Assembly (NCBI RefSeq): GCF_040112705.1
Contig: NZ_CP157804.1
Span: 1,180,501 to 1,244,500, forward strand
Length of the DNA: 64,000 nucleotides
Direction: 5' to 3'
From: Flagellimonas sp. MMG031
Lineage (GTDB): Bacteria > Bacteroidota > Bacteroidia > Flavobacteriales > Flavobacteriaceae
Position 1 is the first letter of the stretch; every line of letters begins with the position of its first letter. The translations under genes and the position numbers were made by a program. The notes under the pieces were generated by a model. That model did no database searches and was not told the DNA's origin. It saw only the letters and a list, made by a program, of their open reading frames with translations. Positions 53,530-63,983 of the stretch are shown piece by piece.

Positions 53530-54132
53530 CTAGACGCACTGTTTGTCCGAACTGGGGATGGGCCTATAGGTGTAATACTGGAGCACTTCTTCCAAAGCCA
53601 TTTTAAGCGCCTTGTTTATAGGCATCACTTTGGTTCCCAGTTGAAAATCTATTTGTCCCAATTGCATGTAGTAGTCCGTAAAAACAGGCACGTACATCCC
53701 TTCTGAAATGGCCTTTTGGGTGGCCAAGTAATTTTCCTCCTGATTTTCCTTGATGACCTTGCAGGTAGCCAACCGTAGGTTTCCGTGCTTGTCGCGGTTG
53801 GCCGCATAGCCGAACAATCTGCAGATAAGCCCCCTATGACGGTAACTGCCGCAATGACCCTTTCCGATGATGGAGACCGGATTGAGGATAAAACAGGTCG
53901 CTCCGGGATTTTCGGTCAAACTGATCAAGGCATCTTCCGCCTTGCCGGATAAAAATAGATGGAAGGCCCAAGGCAAAAACTCCAAGGGCGAAGCATCGAT
54001 ATTGGGGTAGGTACAACATTTTCCACAACCCGAAACACAACCAATTCCCGAATTTTTTTGGAATTGTTCGGTTTCTTTCTCCAATTGATCGAACAACCGT
54101 TCGACCGATCGGACTTTCTGTTCCAGTGTCAT
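53530..54132 (-). CDS. YkgJ-family cysteine-cluster protein
   Basis: A 200-residue soluble protein with the family cysteine pattern: GCVSGCGKCCTYPNIDASPLE (C32, C36, C39, C40), then C80, C94, C104 and C124. These are expected to hold a zinc or an iron-sulfur cluster. The family has no settled function. It lies 78 bases downstream of the nucleotide cyclase gene on the same strand, with a TTTTTTAAAAAA palindrome (54178-54189) in the gap. Confidence 0.85.
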   Translation of the reverse strand: MTLEQKVRSVERLFDQLEKETEQFQKNSGIGCVSGCGKCCTYPNIDASPLEFLPWAFHLFLSGKAEDALISLTENPGATCFILNPVSIIGKGHCGSYRHRGLICRLFGYAANRDKHGNLRLATCKVIKENQEENYLATQKAISEGMYVPVFTDYYMQLGQIDFQLGTKVMPINKALKMALEEVLQYYTYRPIPSSDKQCV

Positions 54133-54210
54133 TTTGCGGCACCGAAATTATATCATATTTCGATACGCGGTAAAAATATTTTTTAAAAAATCAAAGGCTG
54201 AAAATCAGGT

Positions 54211-55317
54211 CTAAAAAATGCCATTGTTGTGGGCAAAAAGTTCAACCACTTCCTGTCTTCCTTCGAGTTCCATTTTTCCCAAGGATGTAAATGTAAGTGC
54301 ATCTGATTTTGGCAGTTCCCCCACAAGGTCGCCAGAAACCAAAAGGTCCTGCTCAAGGGATTTGCACAACTTTTGGATGCGTGCAGTAACGTTAAGTACA
54401 TCACCAGTAAAGAAAATTTCCTTTTTAAGCGCGCCGATTTCACCCGTGGTCACTTTTCCCAAATGTAGGCCTGCCCGGAAAGATGGCACCATACCATAAG
54501 TAGTGCTAAAATAATCCGATTTTTGTTGCAGACTGAGCTTCATGGCGATGAAACAGCGGATGCAGTTTTGGTTGTGCAATCCATCCTTTTCCTTCCATGT
54601 GATTACGATTTCATCGCCCACATATTGGTACACTTCGCCTCTGAATTGGATAATGGCATCTGACAGTTGGTTATAATAATCGCTCAAAAACCGGAAATAG
54701 GCTTTGTGTCCTAATTGCTCTGCAAGCGAGGTGGAGGATTTCATATCCAAAAACATAAAAACTCTGGATTCCTCCTTGGGCTTATGGTATTTTCCGGAGA
54801 AAAAATTGAGCAATACATTATGGCCAAGGTGTTCGCTGATTCCAGCATAAATGAGGGATACAAAAATGCTGAAGGACAAGGATACCATGGTGCTCAGAAA
54901 GGTGGTGCTGGAGATGTAGTTGGCAAATTTTTCCCAGACTTGATGGTCCAGGAGGGAGCTATTGGACTCGATACTGGCGGCAATGGGGAAGGTAATCAAG
55001 TTGATGAGCAACATGAACAAAATGTAGAATCCCATTTTATACAGGATTTTTTGTCCGAAGCTTTTGGATTTGAACCGTTTGCCCATCCAAAGTACTTCTA
55101 CCGAACCCATCAAAATGCCAACCAGAAATACAGCCAAGGAAGCGAAGAGCAAAATGCTCCATGTTACGGTGATGTCGGTTTCAGGGCGTTGGTTCTCGTA
55201 GCCTGTGGCCATGGATTCTATGAGCAGGATAAACCAGCTCAGGACCAGCCAAATGATGCCAAAGGGCAAAATGCGCTTTAGGTGATGAAGGGTTTTCGGG
55301 TTTCGAAAGACATCCAT
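54211..55317 (-). CDS. membrane-anchored class III adenylate/guanylate cyclase
   Basis: A 368-residue protein with about four N-terminal helices (residues 18-35, 52-72, 92-112 and 138-160) and a C-terminal class III cyclase domain (about 185-350). The two metal-binding aspartates are present (D191 in FMFLDMKSST, D235 in YVGDEIVITW), and so is the transition-state pair N309/R313 in GDVLNVTARIQ, so it should be active. Whether it makes cAMP or cGMP cannot be read with certainty. Nearby genes give no cAMP-receptor protein. It is preceded by the large secreted lectin gene on the same strand (28-base gap). Confidence 0.88.
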   Translation of the reverse strand: MDVFRNPKTLHHLKRILPFGIIWLVLSWFILLIESMATGYENQRPETDITVTWSILLFASLAVFLVGILMGSVEVLWMGKRFKSKSFGQKILYKMGFYILFMLLINLITFPIAASIESNSSLLDHQVWEKFANYISSTTFLSTMVSLSFSIFVSLIYAGISEHLGHNVLLNFFSGKYHKPKEESRVFMFLDMKSSTSLAEQLGHKAYFRFLSDYYNQLSDAIIQFRGEVYQYVGDEIVITWKEKDGLHNQNCIRCFIAMKLSLQQKSDYFSTTYGMVPSFRAGLHLGKVTTGEIGALKKEIFFTGDVLNVTARIQKLCKSLEQDLLVSGDLVGELPKSDALTFTSLGKMELEGRQEVVELFAHNNGIF

Positions 55318-55345
55318 CCGCTAAAGATAAGATGATTTTGGATTC

Positions 55346-58300
55346 CTAGTTCTTGTTTACCCGATAGGTAACGCCCCTGTTAGTGATCACTCTCCCCGCT
55401 TTCATGGTCAAGGTGGCCTCGTCGGAGGTCAACGGAGTACAACTCCCACTACTGTTGGAAACAAGTACCCTAAACAGGTATCCATCTTTATTGCTGTCGG
55501 GTGAAAGCACCGTTAATGTGGCCGTTTGGGTGCCCGAGTATTCGGACCCATCAATGATAGGTGCAAAGTTGCTTCCGCCGTCGGTGCTCACTTCCCATTG
55601 ATAGGTGTCCACATTGCTCGCGGATACGGTGAAGCTACCATTGTTTCCAATGACCACGGTCTGGTTGGTGGGTTGGGTGTCGATTGTGAAAGGAGCAACA
55701 GTAATGGTTTGTTCCACGTCGAGGGAGTTGCCCGCTGCGTCGGTAATGCGATATGTTCTTGTGATGGTCTCTGGGTTGCTTCCGCCATCACTAACGTCAC
55801 TTACGAAGGTAACCGTTGGATTTGGGTCGCAATTGTCCGCTTCATCGGTAATCAGATTGATATCAGACGTTGGAATGTCATCCGTACAATGTACCGTTAC
55901 AGGTGCTGGGGCGCTGGCTGTAGGGGCAACAGATTCTACGGTAATGGTCGTGGTGGCGGCAAGGTCCGGGTAAGGCGGATCTCCGGGCATTCCTCCATAT
56001 TCCACTAAGTAACCTTTAGGTTGATACACCCCACTATTGGCACCTGTATTGGAAAGGTCGTTCCAGGATCCAGGGAGTCCCACACCCGGTGCTGTAATAT
56101 GTGCATAATCTTCATTTCCTGAGTTGTTGGGCTCTCCAGAGTTCCAGAATTCATAACTAAACGCGGTTCCGCCTGCGCCGCCTCTCCAGAATAACGTGCC
56201 TGCTTCAGGGCCTGTTACCCAATACCAATCGCCTTCGAGGGCAGCGTCACTGGCTCCAATCCATCCTGCCCCTGGAGCTTGCGATCCCAAAAGGTCGGAT
56301 TCGTCCTGAACGGAAATAGTCGCCAAATAGCCCTGAAGTCCGTAAAACGTGCGTAATGCTGCTGCATCCCTGGCAGCAGTCCAAGTAATGCCCTCGGAGG
56401 GTATGTACTCATAATAATGGCCTGTAGATTCCAGATAATTGGCTTCGTTCATCACTATGGAGAAAGTTCTTGTTTCACCAGCGGTTACGGTTGCAGTCGT
56501 TTCAAACACCACTGCACTGATGGCCGCCTCAAATTCGGCCAAAGTTGCGGGTCCGTTGAGCAAAAGCCTTCCTTCGGAGGTGTCCCAAGTGGCTGAAATG
56601 TTCGGATGGGTGCCCGTTAGACTAAGGACATCCCCCGAAACATCGTAGTTCGAGGTCACTTGAACATATACTGCATCCAAGGTGCTGCTGTCCGGGTCAG
56701 TGATTTCCACGCTTTCAACCACAGGAATGGTGTCGCCTGGGCAAAAGGTTTGATTTCCAGTAGCGGTGATGGATGGAGGTTCGTTGTCATCAAAGGTATC
56801 GTCCCTAAAGTCCAAATCGCCCCCTGAGGCAACATCCCCATCGGAATCTGGTAGTAATATTGAGCCTCCATTGGTGTTCAAAGGGTTATCAATGGTACCT
56901 CCTGGATCATCGTATCCTGTGGTGGTATCTGTCGCATTATCGAGTCCATCACCGTCGCTATCGGAACCGGCTAAAGTCAGGGTTGCTTCGGTAGTGTCTG
57001 GTGTACCATCATTATCACTGTCGGTGTCCATAAAGTCGGGTGTGCCGTCCCCATCTGTATCCACTGGGGAAAGCCCGCTTCCCTCGTAGGCGTTATCGAG
57101 ACCATTGCCATTGGAGTCACTGCCCGAAGGAGCTGTATAGGCCAAAGATGTTTGGGCTTCCAAATTATCGGGAATCCCATCACCGTCACTGTCCAAGTCT
57201 TGGTAGTTAGGGATTCCATCGCCATCGGTATCCACGGTGGTGCAATCCACCGAACCGCCATAACTGGCGCCATAGACCCGGGCACCGACCTGCCAAGCAA
57301 TTACCTTTATATATTGTAAACTAGTTCCGTTTACGGTAAAGGTGACTTCACGAATGGAGCCTGGGGTAGTGCCATTGGCACCGGCCAGCCAGCCGTCATT
57401 TCCTCCACCTGCCGAAGAGCGTTGTATTTGCATATCAGTGCTGGACACTGCCGGGTCTGCCCCAAGAAAAACGCTTACGGAAGTTCCGACCGGAACAGGT
57501 TGGGCAAATTGTAAGAGTATTTCGGATTGTCCTTGGTAGGTAGAAACCGCATTGGCGGCAAAGGAAGTGCCAGGGTTACCTTCGGCATTGGACGGATTGG
57601 TAAAGAATTGCAGATTGGTGGCGTTTTGCACAAAATTTCCGCTGGCGCCTCCACATTCGTCAATATCCAAGATGCCATCGTTGTCATCATCCACATCGGC
57701 AACATCATCCACACCATCGCCATCGAGGTCCGCACTGCCAACACTACAAGTGGAATACAGTTTGGAAAATGGGATGTTTTGCTTGGAAATGGATGGTCCT
57801 TGATACTGAACGGTAAGCGTCTCGCCACCGCTATTTTCAAAAAATAGGACGGTAATATCGTGCAGTCCTGCGGTTAAGGAAATAGTGCCCGACCGTTCCT
57901 GTGATCCATGAAGTCCATCATTGTCCACCACTTCTGTTCCGTTGATGTAGAGTTTGGAGCCATCATCCGAAGTGGTGAAAAACGTATAAGTTCCGGGTGT
58001 ATCTATTTGGATAAAGCCGCTATACCGAATACTAAAAGTGTTGTTGTCGCCAGGGTCTTCTTGGTTTTGGAGGGCGTCCACATCAAAACTGGTATAGGTG
58101 CCCGAGCCCAAGAAACCTGAGGTGGGAATATTATCAACTGTGTTGCCAGAGGGAGTGCTATCGTAAAACTCGAAGTCAACTTCACCGTTGCATATTCCAG
58201 AAGTGCCTTCCACGAGAACATTGTCAATAAAGTATTGTTCGTCGTTATTGTCATTGTCCATCCGTACCCTAACTTCCAAATCGGAGTTTCCTGTGACAGG

Positions 58301-58777
58301 TATGATAAAGGAGTAGGATGGTGCCAAAGGATCGGAATCTGAACCCGAAGCGTTCACAAATTGCTGCCATGAGCCTCCGTCGACGCGGTATTCCCCAATC
58401 AAATAATCGTTACCATTGTCCATCTCGTCCTCATCGTCCACCCAGGTATCCATACTGAAGCTGATAACATCGTATCCAGAAATATTGATGGTGCTGGTTT
58501 GCCATATACCTTCTGCATCCAAGTTGCGAGCTCTTAGGGCATTGTTTCTGGTGGATAGCCTGTTGCCACGATTTGTGCTCCAGCTGCTGCCGGATGCCCC
58601 AGTGGCTGCTCCGTTTTCGGTACCGTTGGAATAGCTGTTAAAATTTTCACTCCAAAGCGTGGTCTGTGCAAAAGATAATGTGGTTCCTAAAAGAAAGAGT
58701 GCAAAAATGAGCATCCATCTTATGGGATAATGATTCTTCTTGTTAGTGAAGAAAGAGGTTGAGGCCATGTACTCCAT
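55346..58777 (-). CDS. large secreted PA14/C-type lectin/HYR multi-domain protein
   Basis: An 1143-residue protein with a signal peptide ([18 protein letters not shown], after a basic lead). Visible domains in order: a beta-sandwich (about 40-190), a PA14 domain (about 196-330, [20 protein letters not shown]), thrombospondin-type-3 calcium repeats (about 346-375 and 520-605, DGDGIPN-type units), a C-type lectin domain (about 786-925) with the mannose-type EPN and the calcium-site WND, a HYR-like domain (about 960-1030) and an Ig-like domain (about 1034-1125). It ends in a short basic tail. It most likely binds calcium and glycans at the cell surface. The first Met (58777) or one 3 codons later could be the start. 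Confidence 0.85.
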   Translation of the reverse strand: MEYMASTSFFTNKKNHYPIRWMLIFALFLLGTTLSFAQTTLWSENFNSYSNGTENGAATGASGSSWSTNRGNRLSTRNNALRARNLDAEGIWQTSTINISGYDVISFSMDTWVDDEDEMDNGNDYLIGEYRVDGGSWQQFVNASGSDSDPLAPSYSFIIPVTGNSDLEVRVRMDNDNNDEQYFIDNVLVEGTSGICNGEVDFEFYDSTPSGNTVDNIPTSGFLGSGTYTSFDVDALQNQEDPGDNNTFSIRYSGFIQIDTPGTYTFFTTSDDGSKLYINGTEVVDNDGLHGSQERSGTISLTAGLHDITVLFFENSGGETLTVQYQGPSISKQNIPFSKLYSTCSVGSADLDGDGVDDVADVDDDNDGILDIDECGGASGNFVQNATNLQFFTNPSNAEGNPGTSFAANAVSTYQGQSEILLQFAQPVPVGTSVSVFLGADPAVSSTDMQIQRSSAGGGNDGWLAGANGTTPGSIREVTFTVNGTSLQYIKVIAWQVGARVYGASYGGSVDCTTVDTDGDGIPNYQDLDSDGDGIPDNLEAQTSLAYTAPSGSDSNGNGLDNAYEGSGLSPVDTDGDGTPDFMDTDSDNDGTPDTTEATLTLAGSDSDGDGLDNATDTTTGYDDPGGTIDNPLNTNGGSILLPDSDGDVASGGDLDFRDDTFDDNEPPSITATGNQTFCPGDTIPVVESVEITDPDSSTLDAVYVQVTSNYDVSGDVLSLTGTHPNISATWDTSEGRLLLNGPATLAEFEAAISAVVFETTATVTAGETRTFSIVMNEANYLESTGHYYEYIPSEGITWTAARDAAALRTFYGLQGYLATISVQDESDLLGSQAPGAGWIGASDAALEGDWYWVTGPEAGTLFWRGGAGGTAFSYEFWNSGEPNNSGNEDYAHITAPGVGLPGSWNDLSNTGANSGVYQPKGYLVEYGGMPGDPPYPDLAATTTITVESVAPTASAPAPVTVHCTDDIPTSDINLITDEADNCDPNPTVTFVSDVSDGGSNPETITRTYRITDAAGNSLDVEQTITVAPFTIDTQPTNQTVVIGNNGSFTVSASNVDTYQWEVSTDGGSNFAPIIDGSEYSGTQTATLTVLSPDSNKDGYLFRVLVSNSSGSCTPLTSDEATLTMKAGRVITNRGVTYRVNKN

Positions 58778-58965
58778 TAATTAAGGTATAAATTTACATT
58801 TCAACGATTCGATGGAAAATATTTGTTGTGAACTGTCCCAAATCGGGTGTTAAACATTTAAATGTATTGGTTGCCTAGATTTGGCCAAGAGATGAATCAC
58901 GAAGCATGCAAATGGTAATACACTGAAAAATAGTGGGGTCGGCCTTATTTTTGTTTTGGAATGGG

Positions 58966-58997
58966 TTGCACGGGCGATATTATTTGTTGTATATTTG
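58966..58997 (+). promoter_or_regulatory. promoter of the rimP-nusA-infB unit
   Basis: TTG (58966-58968), 21 bases and TATATTTG (58990-58997) match the Bacteroidetes consensus with a slightly long spacer. The start of transcription would be near 59003, giving a leader of about 67 bases. Confidence 0.72.
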
Positions 58998-59024
58998 CAA
59001 AACTGAACGGATATAAAAGTATTC

Positions 59025-59039
59025 ATGAGGGGACCTTGA
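59025..59039 (+). other. possible four-codon leader ORF in front of rimP
   Basis: ATG AGG GGA CCT TGA would encode Met-Arg-Gly-Pro. It begins two bases before the terminator stem and stops inside the hairpin loop, so translation would cover the 5' arm. It may be chance. Confidence 0.3.
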
Positions 59040-59054
59040 GTCCCCTCTTTTATT
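59027..59054 (+). terminator. terminator-like hairpin in the rimP leader (possible attenuator)
   Basis: GAGGGGAC and GTCCCCTC form a perfect 8-bp GC-rich stem with loop CTTGA, followed by TTTTATT. It lies between the promoter and the rimP start, so transcripts must read through it to reach rimP. Confidence 0.75.
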
Positions 59055-59069
59055 ACTTATTTCTCATTT

Positions 59070-59531
59070 ATGTTGAAGGATAAAGTGGAATTGTTGCTGA
59101 ACAAGGCGTTGCAGGAAAACCCGTCCTTGTTCTTGGTCAACCTCACCATAGGTGCTGACAACAGCATCAAGGTGGTTTTGGATGGCGATGAGGGTGTCAG
59201 TTTGCAGGACTGTATGGATGTTAGCCGTGCCATTGAGCACAATTTGGACCGTGAAGAGGAGGATTTCTCCTTGGAAGTGACCTCGGCAGGAGCTACATCG
59301 CCTTTAACGTTGCCGCGTCAGTACAACAAAAATATTGGAAGAAAGTTACAGGTGAGAACCACCTCCGGGGAACTGGAGGGAACATTGGTGGAAGCCTCGG
59401 AAAATAGCATTACCCTGGAGTGGAAGGCACGTGAGCCGAAACCCGTGGGTAAAGGAAAAGTTACGGTACAGAAAAAGCAGGAAATCGCATTTTCTGATAT
59501 TCAACAGGCAAAAGTTAAATTAAAATTTTAA
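59070..59531 (+). CDS. rimP: ribosome maturation factor RimP
   Basis: A 153-residue protein needed for 30S subunit maturation. It has the two-domain layout: an N-terminal alpha-beta domain (about 1-75, FLVNLTIGADNSIKVVLDGD and CMDVSRAIEHNLDREEEDFS) and a C-terminal SH3-like domain (GRKLQVRTTSGELEGTLVEA) with FSDIQQAKVKLKF at the end. The family hallmark LEVTSAG is present. It is followed by nusA after 12 bases in the standard rimP-nusA-infB order. Confidence 0.93.
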   Translation: MLKDKVELLLNKALQENPSLFLVNLTIGADNSIKVVLDGDEGVSLQDCMDVSRAIEHNLDREEEDFSLEVTSAGATSPLTLPRQYNKNIGRKLQVRTTSGELEGTLVEASENSITLEWKAREPKPVGKGKVTVQKKQEIAFSDIQQAKVKLKF

Positions 59532-59543
59532 TTGTAGTAGAAA

Positions 59544-60776
59544 ATGGAAAACCTAGCGCTCATCGAATCCTTTTCGGAATTTAAGGACGATAAGTTTATT
59601 GACAGGGTTACCCTTATGGCGATTTTGGAAGAAGTGTTCCGAAGTGCGCTCAAAAAGAAGTTTGGTTCTGACGACAATTTTGATATCATCATCAACCCGG
59701 ACAAAGGGGATTTGGAAATCTGGAGGAATCGTGTGGTTGTCGAAGATGGTGAAGTGGAAGATCCAAACGAGGAGATTTCGTTGTCCGAAGCGCGTAAGAT
59801 CGAGCCCGATTTTGAAGTGGGCGAAGATGTTTCGGAAGAGGTGAAACTTATCGATTTGGGAAGAAGGGCCATTTTGGCATTGCGCCAAAACCTGATTTCC
59901 AAGATCCATGAGCACGATAATACCACCATCTACAAGCAATTCAAGGATTTAGAAGGTGAAATATACACGGCTGAGGTACATCATATCCGTCACCGTGCCG
60001 TAATTTTGTTGGATGATGAAGGAAACGAAATCATCCTTCCAAAAGAAAAACAAATACCATCGGACTTTTTCCGCAAGGGAGACAACGTCCGCGGGATCAT
60101 TGAGAGCGTAGAGCTCAAAGGGAACAAACCGGCCATCATTATGTCGAGAACCTCCCCCAAATTCTTGGAACAATTGTTTTTCCAAGAAATCCCGGAGGTT
60201 TTTGATGGATTGATTACCATTAAAAAAGCGGTTCGTATCCCAGGAGAGAAGGCCAAAGTGGCCGTGGACTCCTACGATGACAGAATCGACCCAGTTGGTG
60301 CCTGTGTAGGTATGAAGGGATCACGGATTCATGGAATTGTCCGCGAATTGGGCAATGAGAACATCGATGTGATCAACTGGACCAACAACCCCCAATTGAT
60401 GGTAACAAGGGCGTTGAGTCCGGCGCGTGTGTCCTCGGTAAAACTGAACGATGAGAAAAAAACCGCCCAAGTATACCTTAAGCCAGAGGAAGTTTCCAAG
60501 GCTATCGGTAGGGGAGGTCATAATATACGATTGGCTGGTCAATTGACTGGTTATGAAATAGATGTGTTCCGTGAAGGTGTTGAGGAAGATGTGGAATTGA
60601 CCGAGTTCTCGGACGAGATCGAAAGCTGGGTGATCGAAGAATTCAAGAAGATTGGATTGGATACCGCGCGCAGCGTTTTGGAACAGGATGTAAACGATTT
60701 GGTACAGCGTACCGATCTAGAAGAAGAAACAATCCAAGAGGTGGTTCGCATCCTCAAGGAAGAATTTGAAGATTAG
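59544..60776 (+). CDS. nusA: transcription termination/antitermination factor NusA
   Basis: A 410-residue NusA with the N-terminal RNA-polymerase-binding domain (LIESFSEFKDDKFIDRVTLM, then LEEVFRSALKKKFG), an S1 domain (EGEIYTAEVHHIRHRAVILL region, about 130-195) and two KH domains (DPVGACVGMKGSRIHGIVRE at about 250 and AIGRGGHNIRLAGQLTGYE at about 315). No C-terminal acidic repeats of the E. coli type follow; a short helical acidic tail ends the protein. It pauses RNA polymerase and promotes intrinsic termination, which matters for the rimP leader upstream. Confidence 0.95.
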   Translation: MENLALIESFSEFKDDKFIDRVTLMAILEEVFRSALKKKFGSDDNFDIIINPDKGDLEIWRNRVVVEDGEVEDPNEEISLSEARKIEPDFEVGEDVSEEVKLIDLGRRAILALRQNLISKIHEHDNTTIYKQFKDLEGEIYTAEVHHIRHRAVILLDDEGNEIILPKEKQIPSDFFRKGDNVRGIIESVELKGNKPAIIMSRTSPKFLEQLFFQEIPEVFDGLITIKKAVRIPGEKAKVAVDSYDDRIDPVGACVGMKGSRIHGIVRELGNENIDVINWTNNPQLMVTRALSPARVSSVKLNDEKKTAQVYLKPEEVSKAIGRGGHNIRLAGQLTGYEIDVFREGVEEDVELTEFSDEIESWVIEEFKKIGLDTARSVLEQDVNDLVQRTDLEEETIQEVVRILKEEFED

Positions 60777-60818
60777 GCTTATATTAGCAGCGAAAATTTA
60801 GGGCAAGTAAATTAATTT

Positions 60819-63518
60819 ATGGCAGATAATCCAACAATACGACTTAATAAAGTTCTCAGAGAATTGAACATTTCACTGGATAGGGCGGTCGACTACCTGG
60901 CCTCGGAGGGGCATGAGGTAGAGGCTAGGCCTACCACTAAGATATCCAATGAAGTGTATCAGGTTCTGTTGGATGAGTTTCAAACAGATAAGAGCAAAAA
61001 GGTCGCTTCCAAGGAAGTTGGCGAGGAAAAGCGCAAGGAAAAGGAGGCTATCCGCATCCGAATGGAGAAAGAGCAGGAGGAGCGCAGGCTGGCCAAAGAG
61101 AAAAAGGAGGCCGAACAGCAAGTGGTGAAGGCCAAAGCAGAGCTTTCCGGACCAAAGACCGTAGGCAAAATCGACCTGGACAAAAAGCCAGAAAAGCCCA
61201 AAGCAGAAGAGCCTAAGGAAGAAGCTCCAAAAGCGGAGCCCGAAAAAGCGGTTGAGGAAACTCCGGCGAAAGAGGTGAAGGAAGAAAAACCAGCGACCAA
61301 GGCAGAAGAACCCAAGGTTGAAGAGGCTACCGAAAGTGCTGAAGAGGCTCCATCAGACACCATAAAAACGAATTACCAAAAACTTTCCGGACCCAAAATC
61401 ACCGGGGATAAGATCGACCTATCCCAATTCAATAAGCCCAAAAAGAAGAAGGCAGAGGAAAAAACCTCAGGAAAAGGAGGGGCTTCCGATAGTGGTGAGC
61501 GCAAAAAGCGCAGGAAGCGGATAGTTAAAAACGGTCCACAAGCTGGTGGTGGGCGAAATACCAGGGGGCCAGCAGGAAGGAAAGGACAACGTTCTTCTGC
61601 ACCAAAAGTGGAGCCTACCGAAGAAGAAGTACAAAAACAAGTACGGGAAACCCTTGAAAAACTTCAAGGGAAATCCAGTAAGGGCCGTGGTGCCAAATAC
61701 CGTAGGGAAAAACGAGATCAACACCGTCAGCAAACGGAAAAAGATCTTGAGCAACAAGAATTGGAGAGCAAGATTCTTAAGGTAACCGAATTTGTTACCG
61801 TGAACGAACTTGCCACCATGATGAACGTTTCCACAACCCAGATCATTTCTGCCTGTATGTCCTTGGGCATTATGGTGACGATGAACCAACGCTTGGATGC
61901 GGAGACCCTTTCCATTGTTGCCGATGAGTTTGGTTACGAAGTTGAATTTGTAACGGCTGAAATAGAGGAGACCATTGAAGAGGTCCAAGACAGTCCGGAA
62001 GACTTGAAGCCTCGTGCACCTATCGTTACTGTGATGGGGCACGTGGACCATGGTAAGACATCTCTTTTGGATTATATCCGACAGGAAAATGTAATCGCCG
62101 GGGAAAGTGGAGGAATTACCCAGCACATTGGTGCCTATGGGGTTTCGTTGGAAGACGGACAAAAGATAACTTTCTTGGATACACCCGGTCACGAAGCGTT
62201 TACTGCGATGAGGGCCCGTGGTGCACAGGTTACCGATATTGCGATCATTGTAATCGCTGCGGACGATGATATTATGCCGCAGACCAAAGAGGCCATCAGC
62301 CACGCTCAGGCAGCTGGAGTGCCTATTGTGTTTGCTATCAACAAAGTGGATAAGCCAACGGCCAACCCTGATAAAATCAAGGAAGGACTTGCTGGGATGA
62401 ACTTGTTGGTAGAAGACTGGGGCGGTAAAGTACAGTCACACGATATTTCTGCCAAAACAGGCCAGGGCGTTAAGGAGCTTTTGGAAAAAGTGCTCTTGGA
62501 GGCCGAATTGTTGGAATTGCAAGCCAATCCAAAACGATTGGCCACAGGAACCGTAGTGGAAGCTTTCTTGGACAAGGGTAGAGGGTATGTTGCCACCATT
62601 TTGGTGCAGGCAGGTACCTTGAATATCGGAGATTATGTGTTGGCAGGGACTTGCAGTGGTAAGGTAAAGGCCATGCAGGATGAACGAGGTAAAAGCGTTC
62701 AGAGTGCAGGACCGTCTACCCCAATCTCAATCTTGGGATTGGATGGGGCGCCACAAGCTGGTGATAGGTTCCACGTGCTCGAAGATGAGCGTGAAGCCAA
62801 GCAGATTGCAGCCAAACGTTCGCAGTTGCAGCGTGAGCAGTCTGTACGTACACAGCGTCACATTACGTTGGATGAGATTGGACGTAGGATCGCTTTGGGC
62901 GACTTCCAAGAGCTGAACATTATCCTTAAGGGTGATGTGGATGGTTCTGTGGAGGCGTTGACCGATTCATTCCAAAAATTGTCAACTGACGAAATCCAAG
63001 TAAACATCATCCATAAAGGCGTAGGAGCCATTACCGAATCCGATGTATTGTTGGCCAGTGCCTCCGATGCGATTATTATTGGGTTTAACGTAAGGCCTAT
63101 GGGCAATGCCCGATCCATCGCCGATAAGGAAGAAATCGATATCAGGACGTATTCCATCATCTACGATGCCATCAACGATTTGAAGGATGCGATGGAAGGA
63201 ATGTTGTCCCCAGAAATGAAGGAAGAAATCACGGGAAATGCGGAGATCAGGGAAACCTTCAAGATTTCCAAGGTTGGAACCATTGCAGGTTGTATGGTCA
63301 CCAGTGGTAAAATCTTTAGGAACTCACGTATCCGTTTGATTCGGGATGGAGTGGTCATCTACACCGGAGAGTTGGCATCCTTGAAACGATTTAAGGACGA
63401 TGTGAAGGAAGTATCCAAAGGATATGACTGTGGATTGCAGATCAAAAATTATAATGATATAAGGGAGGGCGATATTGTAGAAGCCTTCCAAGAAGTAGCA
63501 GTGAAGAAAAAGCTGTAA
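60819..63518 (+). CDS. infB: translation initiation factor IF-2
   Basis: An 899-residue IF-2. The N-terminal part includes a short IF2_N helical region ([21 protein letters not shown]) and a long Lys/Glu/Ala/Pro low-complexity segment (about 65-210) and a basic stretch. A second IF2_N-like region ([20 protein letters not shown]) precedes the GTPase domain with G1 in GHVDHGKT (407-414), G3 DTPGHEAF and G4 NKVD. The C-terminal domains that bind initiator tRNA complete it. It ends 42 bases after nusA starts the pair, and a hairpin follows its stop. Confidence 0.97.
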   Translation: MADNPTIRLNKVLRELNISLDRAVDYLASEGHEVEARPTTKISNEVYQVLLDEFQTDKSKKVASKEVGEEKRKEKEAIRIRMEKEQEERRLAKEKKEAEQQVVKAKAELSGPKTVGKIDLDKKPEKPKAEEPKEEAPKAEPEKAVEETPAKEVKEEKPATKAEEPKVEEATESAEEAPSDTIKTNYQKLSGPKITGDKIDLSQFNKPKKKKAEEKTSGKGGASDSGERKKRRKRIVKNGPQAGGGRNTRGPAGRKGQRSSAPKVEPTEEEVQKQVRETLEKLQGKSSKGRGAKYRREKRDQHRQQTEKDLEQQELESKILKVTEFVTVNELATMMNVSTTQIISACMSLGIMVTMNQRLDAETLSIVADEFGYEVEFVTAEIEETIEEVQDSPEDLKPRAPIVTVMGHVDHGKTSLLDYIRQENVIAGESGGITQHIGAYGVSLEDGQKITFLDTPGHEAFTAMRARGAQVTDIAIIVIAADDDIMPQTKEAISHAQAAGVPIVFAINKVDKPTANPDKIKEGLAGMNLLVEDWGGKVQSHDISAKTGQGVKELLEKVLLEAELLELQANPKRLATGTVVEAFLDKGRGYVATILVQAGTLNIGDYVLAGTCSGKVKAMQDERGKSVQSAGPSTPISILGLDGAPQAGDRFHVLEDEREAKQIAAKRSQLQREQSVRTQRHITLDEIGRRIALGDFQELNIILKGDVDGSVEALTDSFQKLSTDEIQVNIIHKGVGAITESDVLLASASDAIIIGFNVRPMGNARSIADKEEIDIRTYSIIYDAINDLKDAMEGMLSPEMKEEITGNAEIRETFKISKVGTIAGCMVTSGKIFRNSRIRLIRDGVVIYTGELASLKRFKDDVKEVSKGYDCGLQIKNYNDIREGDIVEAFQEVAVKKKL

Positions 63519-63536
63519 CGATTATAACTCTAGTAA

Positions 63537-63563
63537 AAAAAATCCCGCTTTTAGCGGGATTTA
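63537..63563. terminator. terminator between infB and the SPOR-domain gene
   Basis: AAATCCCGC and GCGGGATTT form a perfect stem with a TTTTA loop. On the minus strand eight T bases follow, so it is strong for the SPOR-domain gene; on the + strand the tail is weaker (TTTATTTA). Confidence 0.8.
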
Positions 63564-63564
63564 T

Positions 63565-63942
63565 TTATGATTTGGTTGCCCTTTCCTCGGGTTTTAAGAG
63601 CATGGCATCCGGATATTTTTTTCGGACCTCCAAGTATTTTCGCTCTGCTTCCAGTTTGGTTTTAAACCTTCCCAGCCTTACTCTGTAGGTAGGTGATTCA
63701 AACTCTATTTTGGAGTACCAATCCGGGAAATCCACCTCTACTTGGTTCAATAGGTCCTGGGCCTTTTGATAATTGCCGAAACCCACCTGAATTTGATAAA
63801 ATCCCGTGTTTGCGTTCGCCTTGGTGTATAGCTTAACCAGCTCGTTTATTTTAGGGTCTTGTTGAATGGTCACTTGTCCGTCCTGTGCCAAAACCTGGGA
63901 TGCCAGACCTAGTAAAATAACAGTAAATACAGCAGTTTTCAT
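63565..63942 (-). CDS. SPOR-domain secreted protein
   Basis: A 125-residue protein starting MKTAVFTVILLGLASQVLAQ, a clear signal peptide, at the ATG 63940-63942; the frame opens further upstream only with a TTG at 63978. After a short spacer comes a SPOR-like domain (GFYQIQVGFGNYQKAQDLLN, then YRVRLGRFKTKLEAERKYLE), which binds denuded peptidoglycan glycan strands, often at the division site. It is convergent with infB. A TACATTTG -7 box (63976-63983) lies 34 bases before the start. Confidence 0.86.
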   Translation of the reverse strand: MKTAVFTVILLGLASQVLAQDGQVTIQQDPKINELVKLYTKANANTGFYQIQVGFGNYQKAQDLLNQVEVDFPDWYSKIEFESPTYRVRLGRFKTKLEAERKYLEVRKKYPDAMLLKPEERATKS

Positions 63943-63975
63943 GTGGTTTTTGTATTGTATGATGAATGCTTGTTG

Positions 63976-63983
63976 CAAATGTA
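63976..63983 (-). promoter_or_regulatory. -7 promoter box of the SPOR-domain gene
   Basis: On the minus strand TACATTTG matches TAnnTTTG exactly. The expected -33 position lies just past the window end, so it cannot be checked. Confidence 0.5.

Larger units (their letters stand above)
58778..59069. other. 292-base divergent intergenic region with the rimP leader
   Basis: The left half (58778-58960) shows no gene; on the minus strand a TAAATTTA near the lectin gene start is one base off a -7 box. The right part holds the rimP promoter (58966-58997), a four-codon open frame and a terminator-like hairpin (59027-59054), listed separately. Confidence 0.6.
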
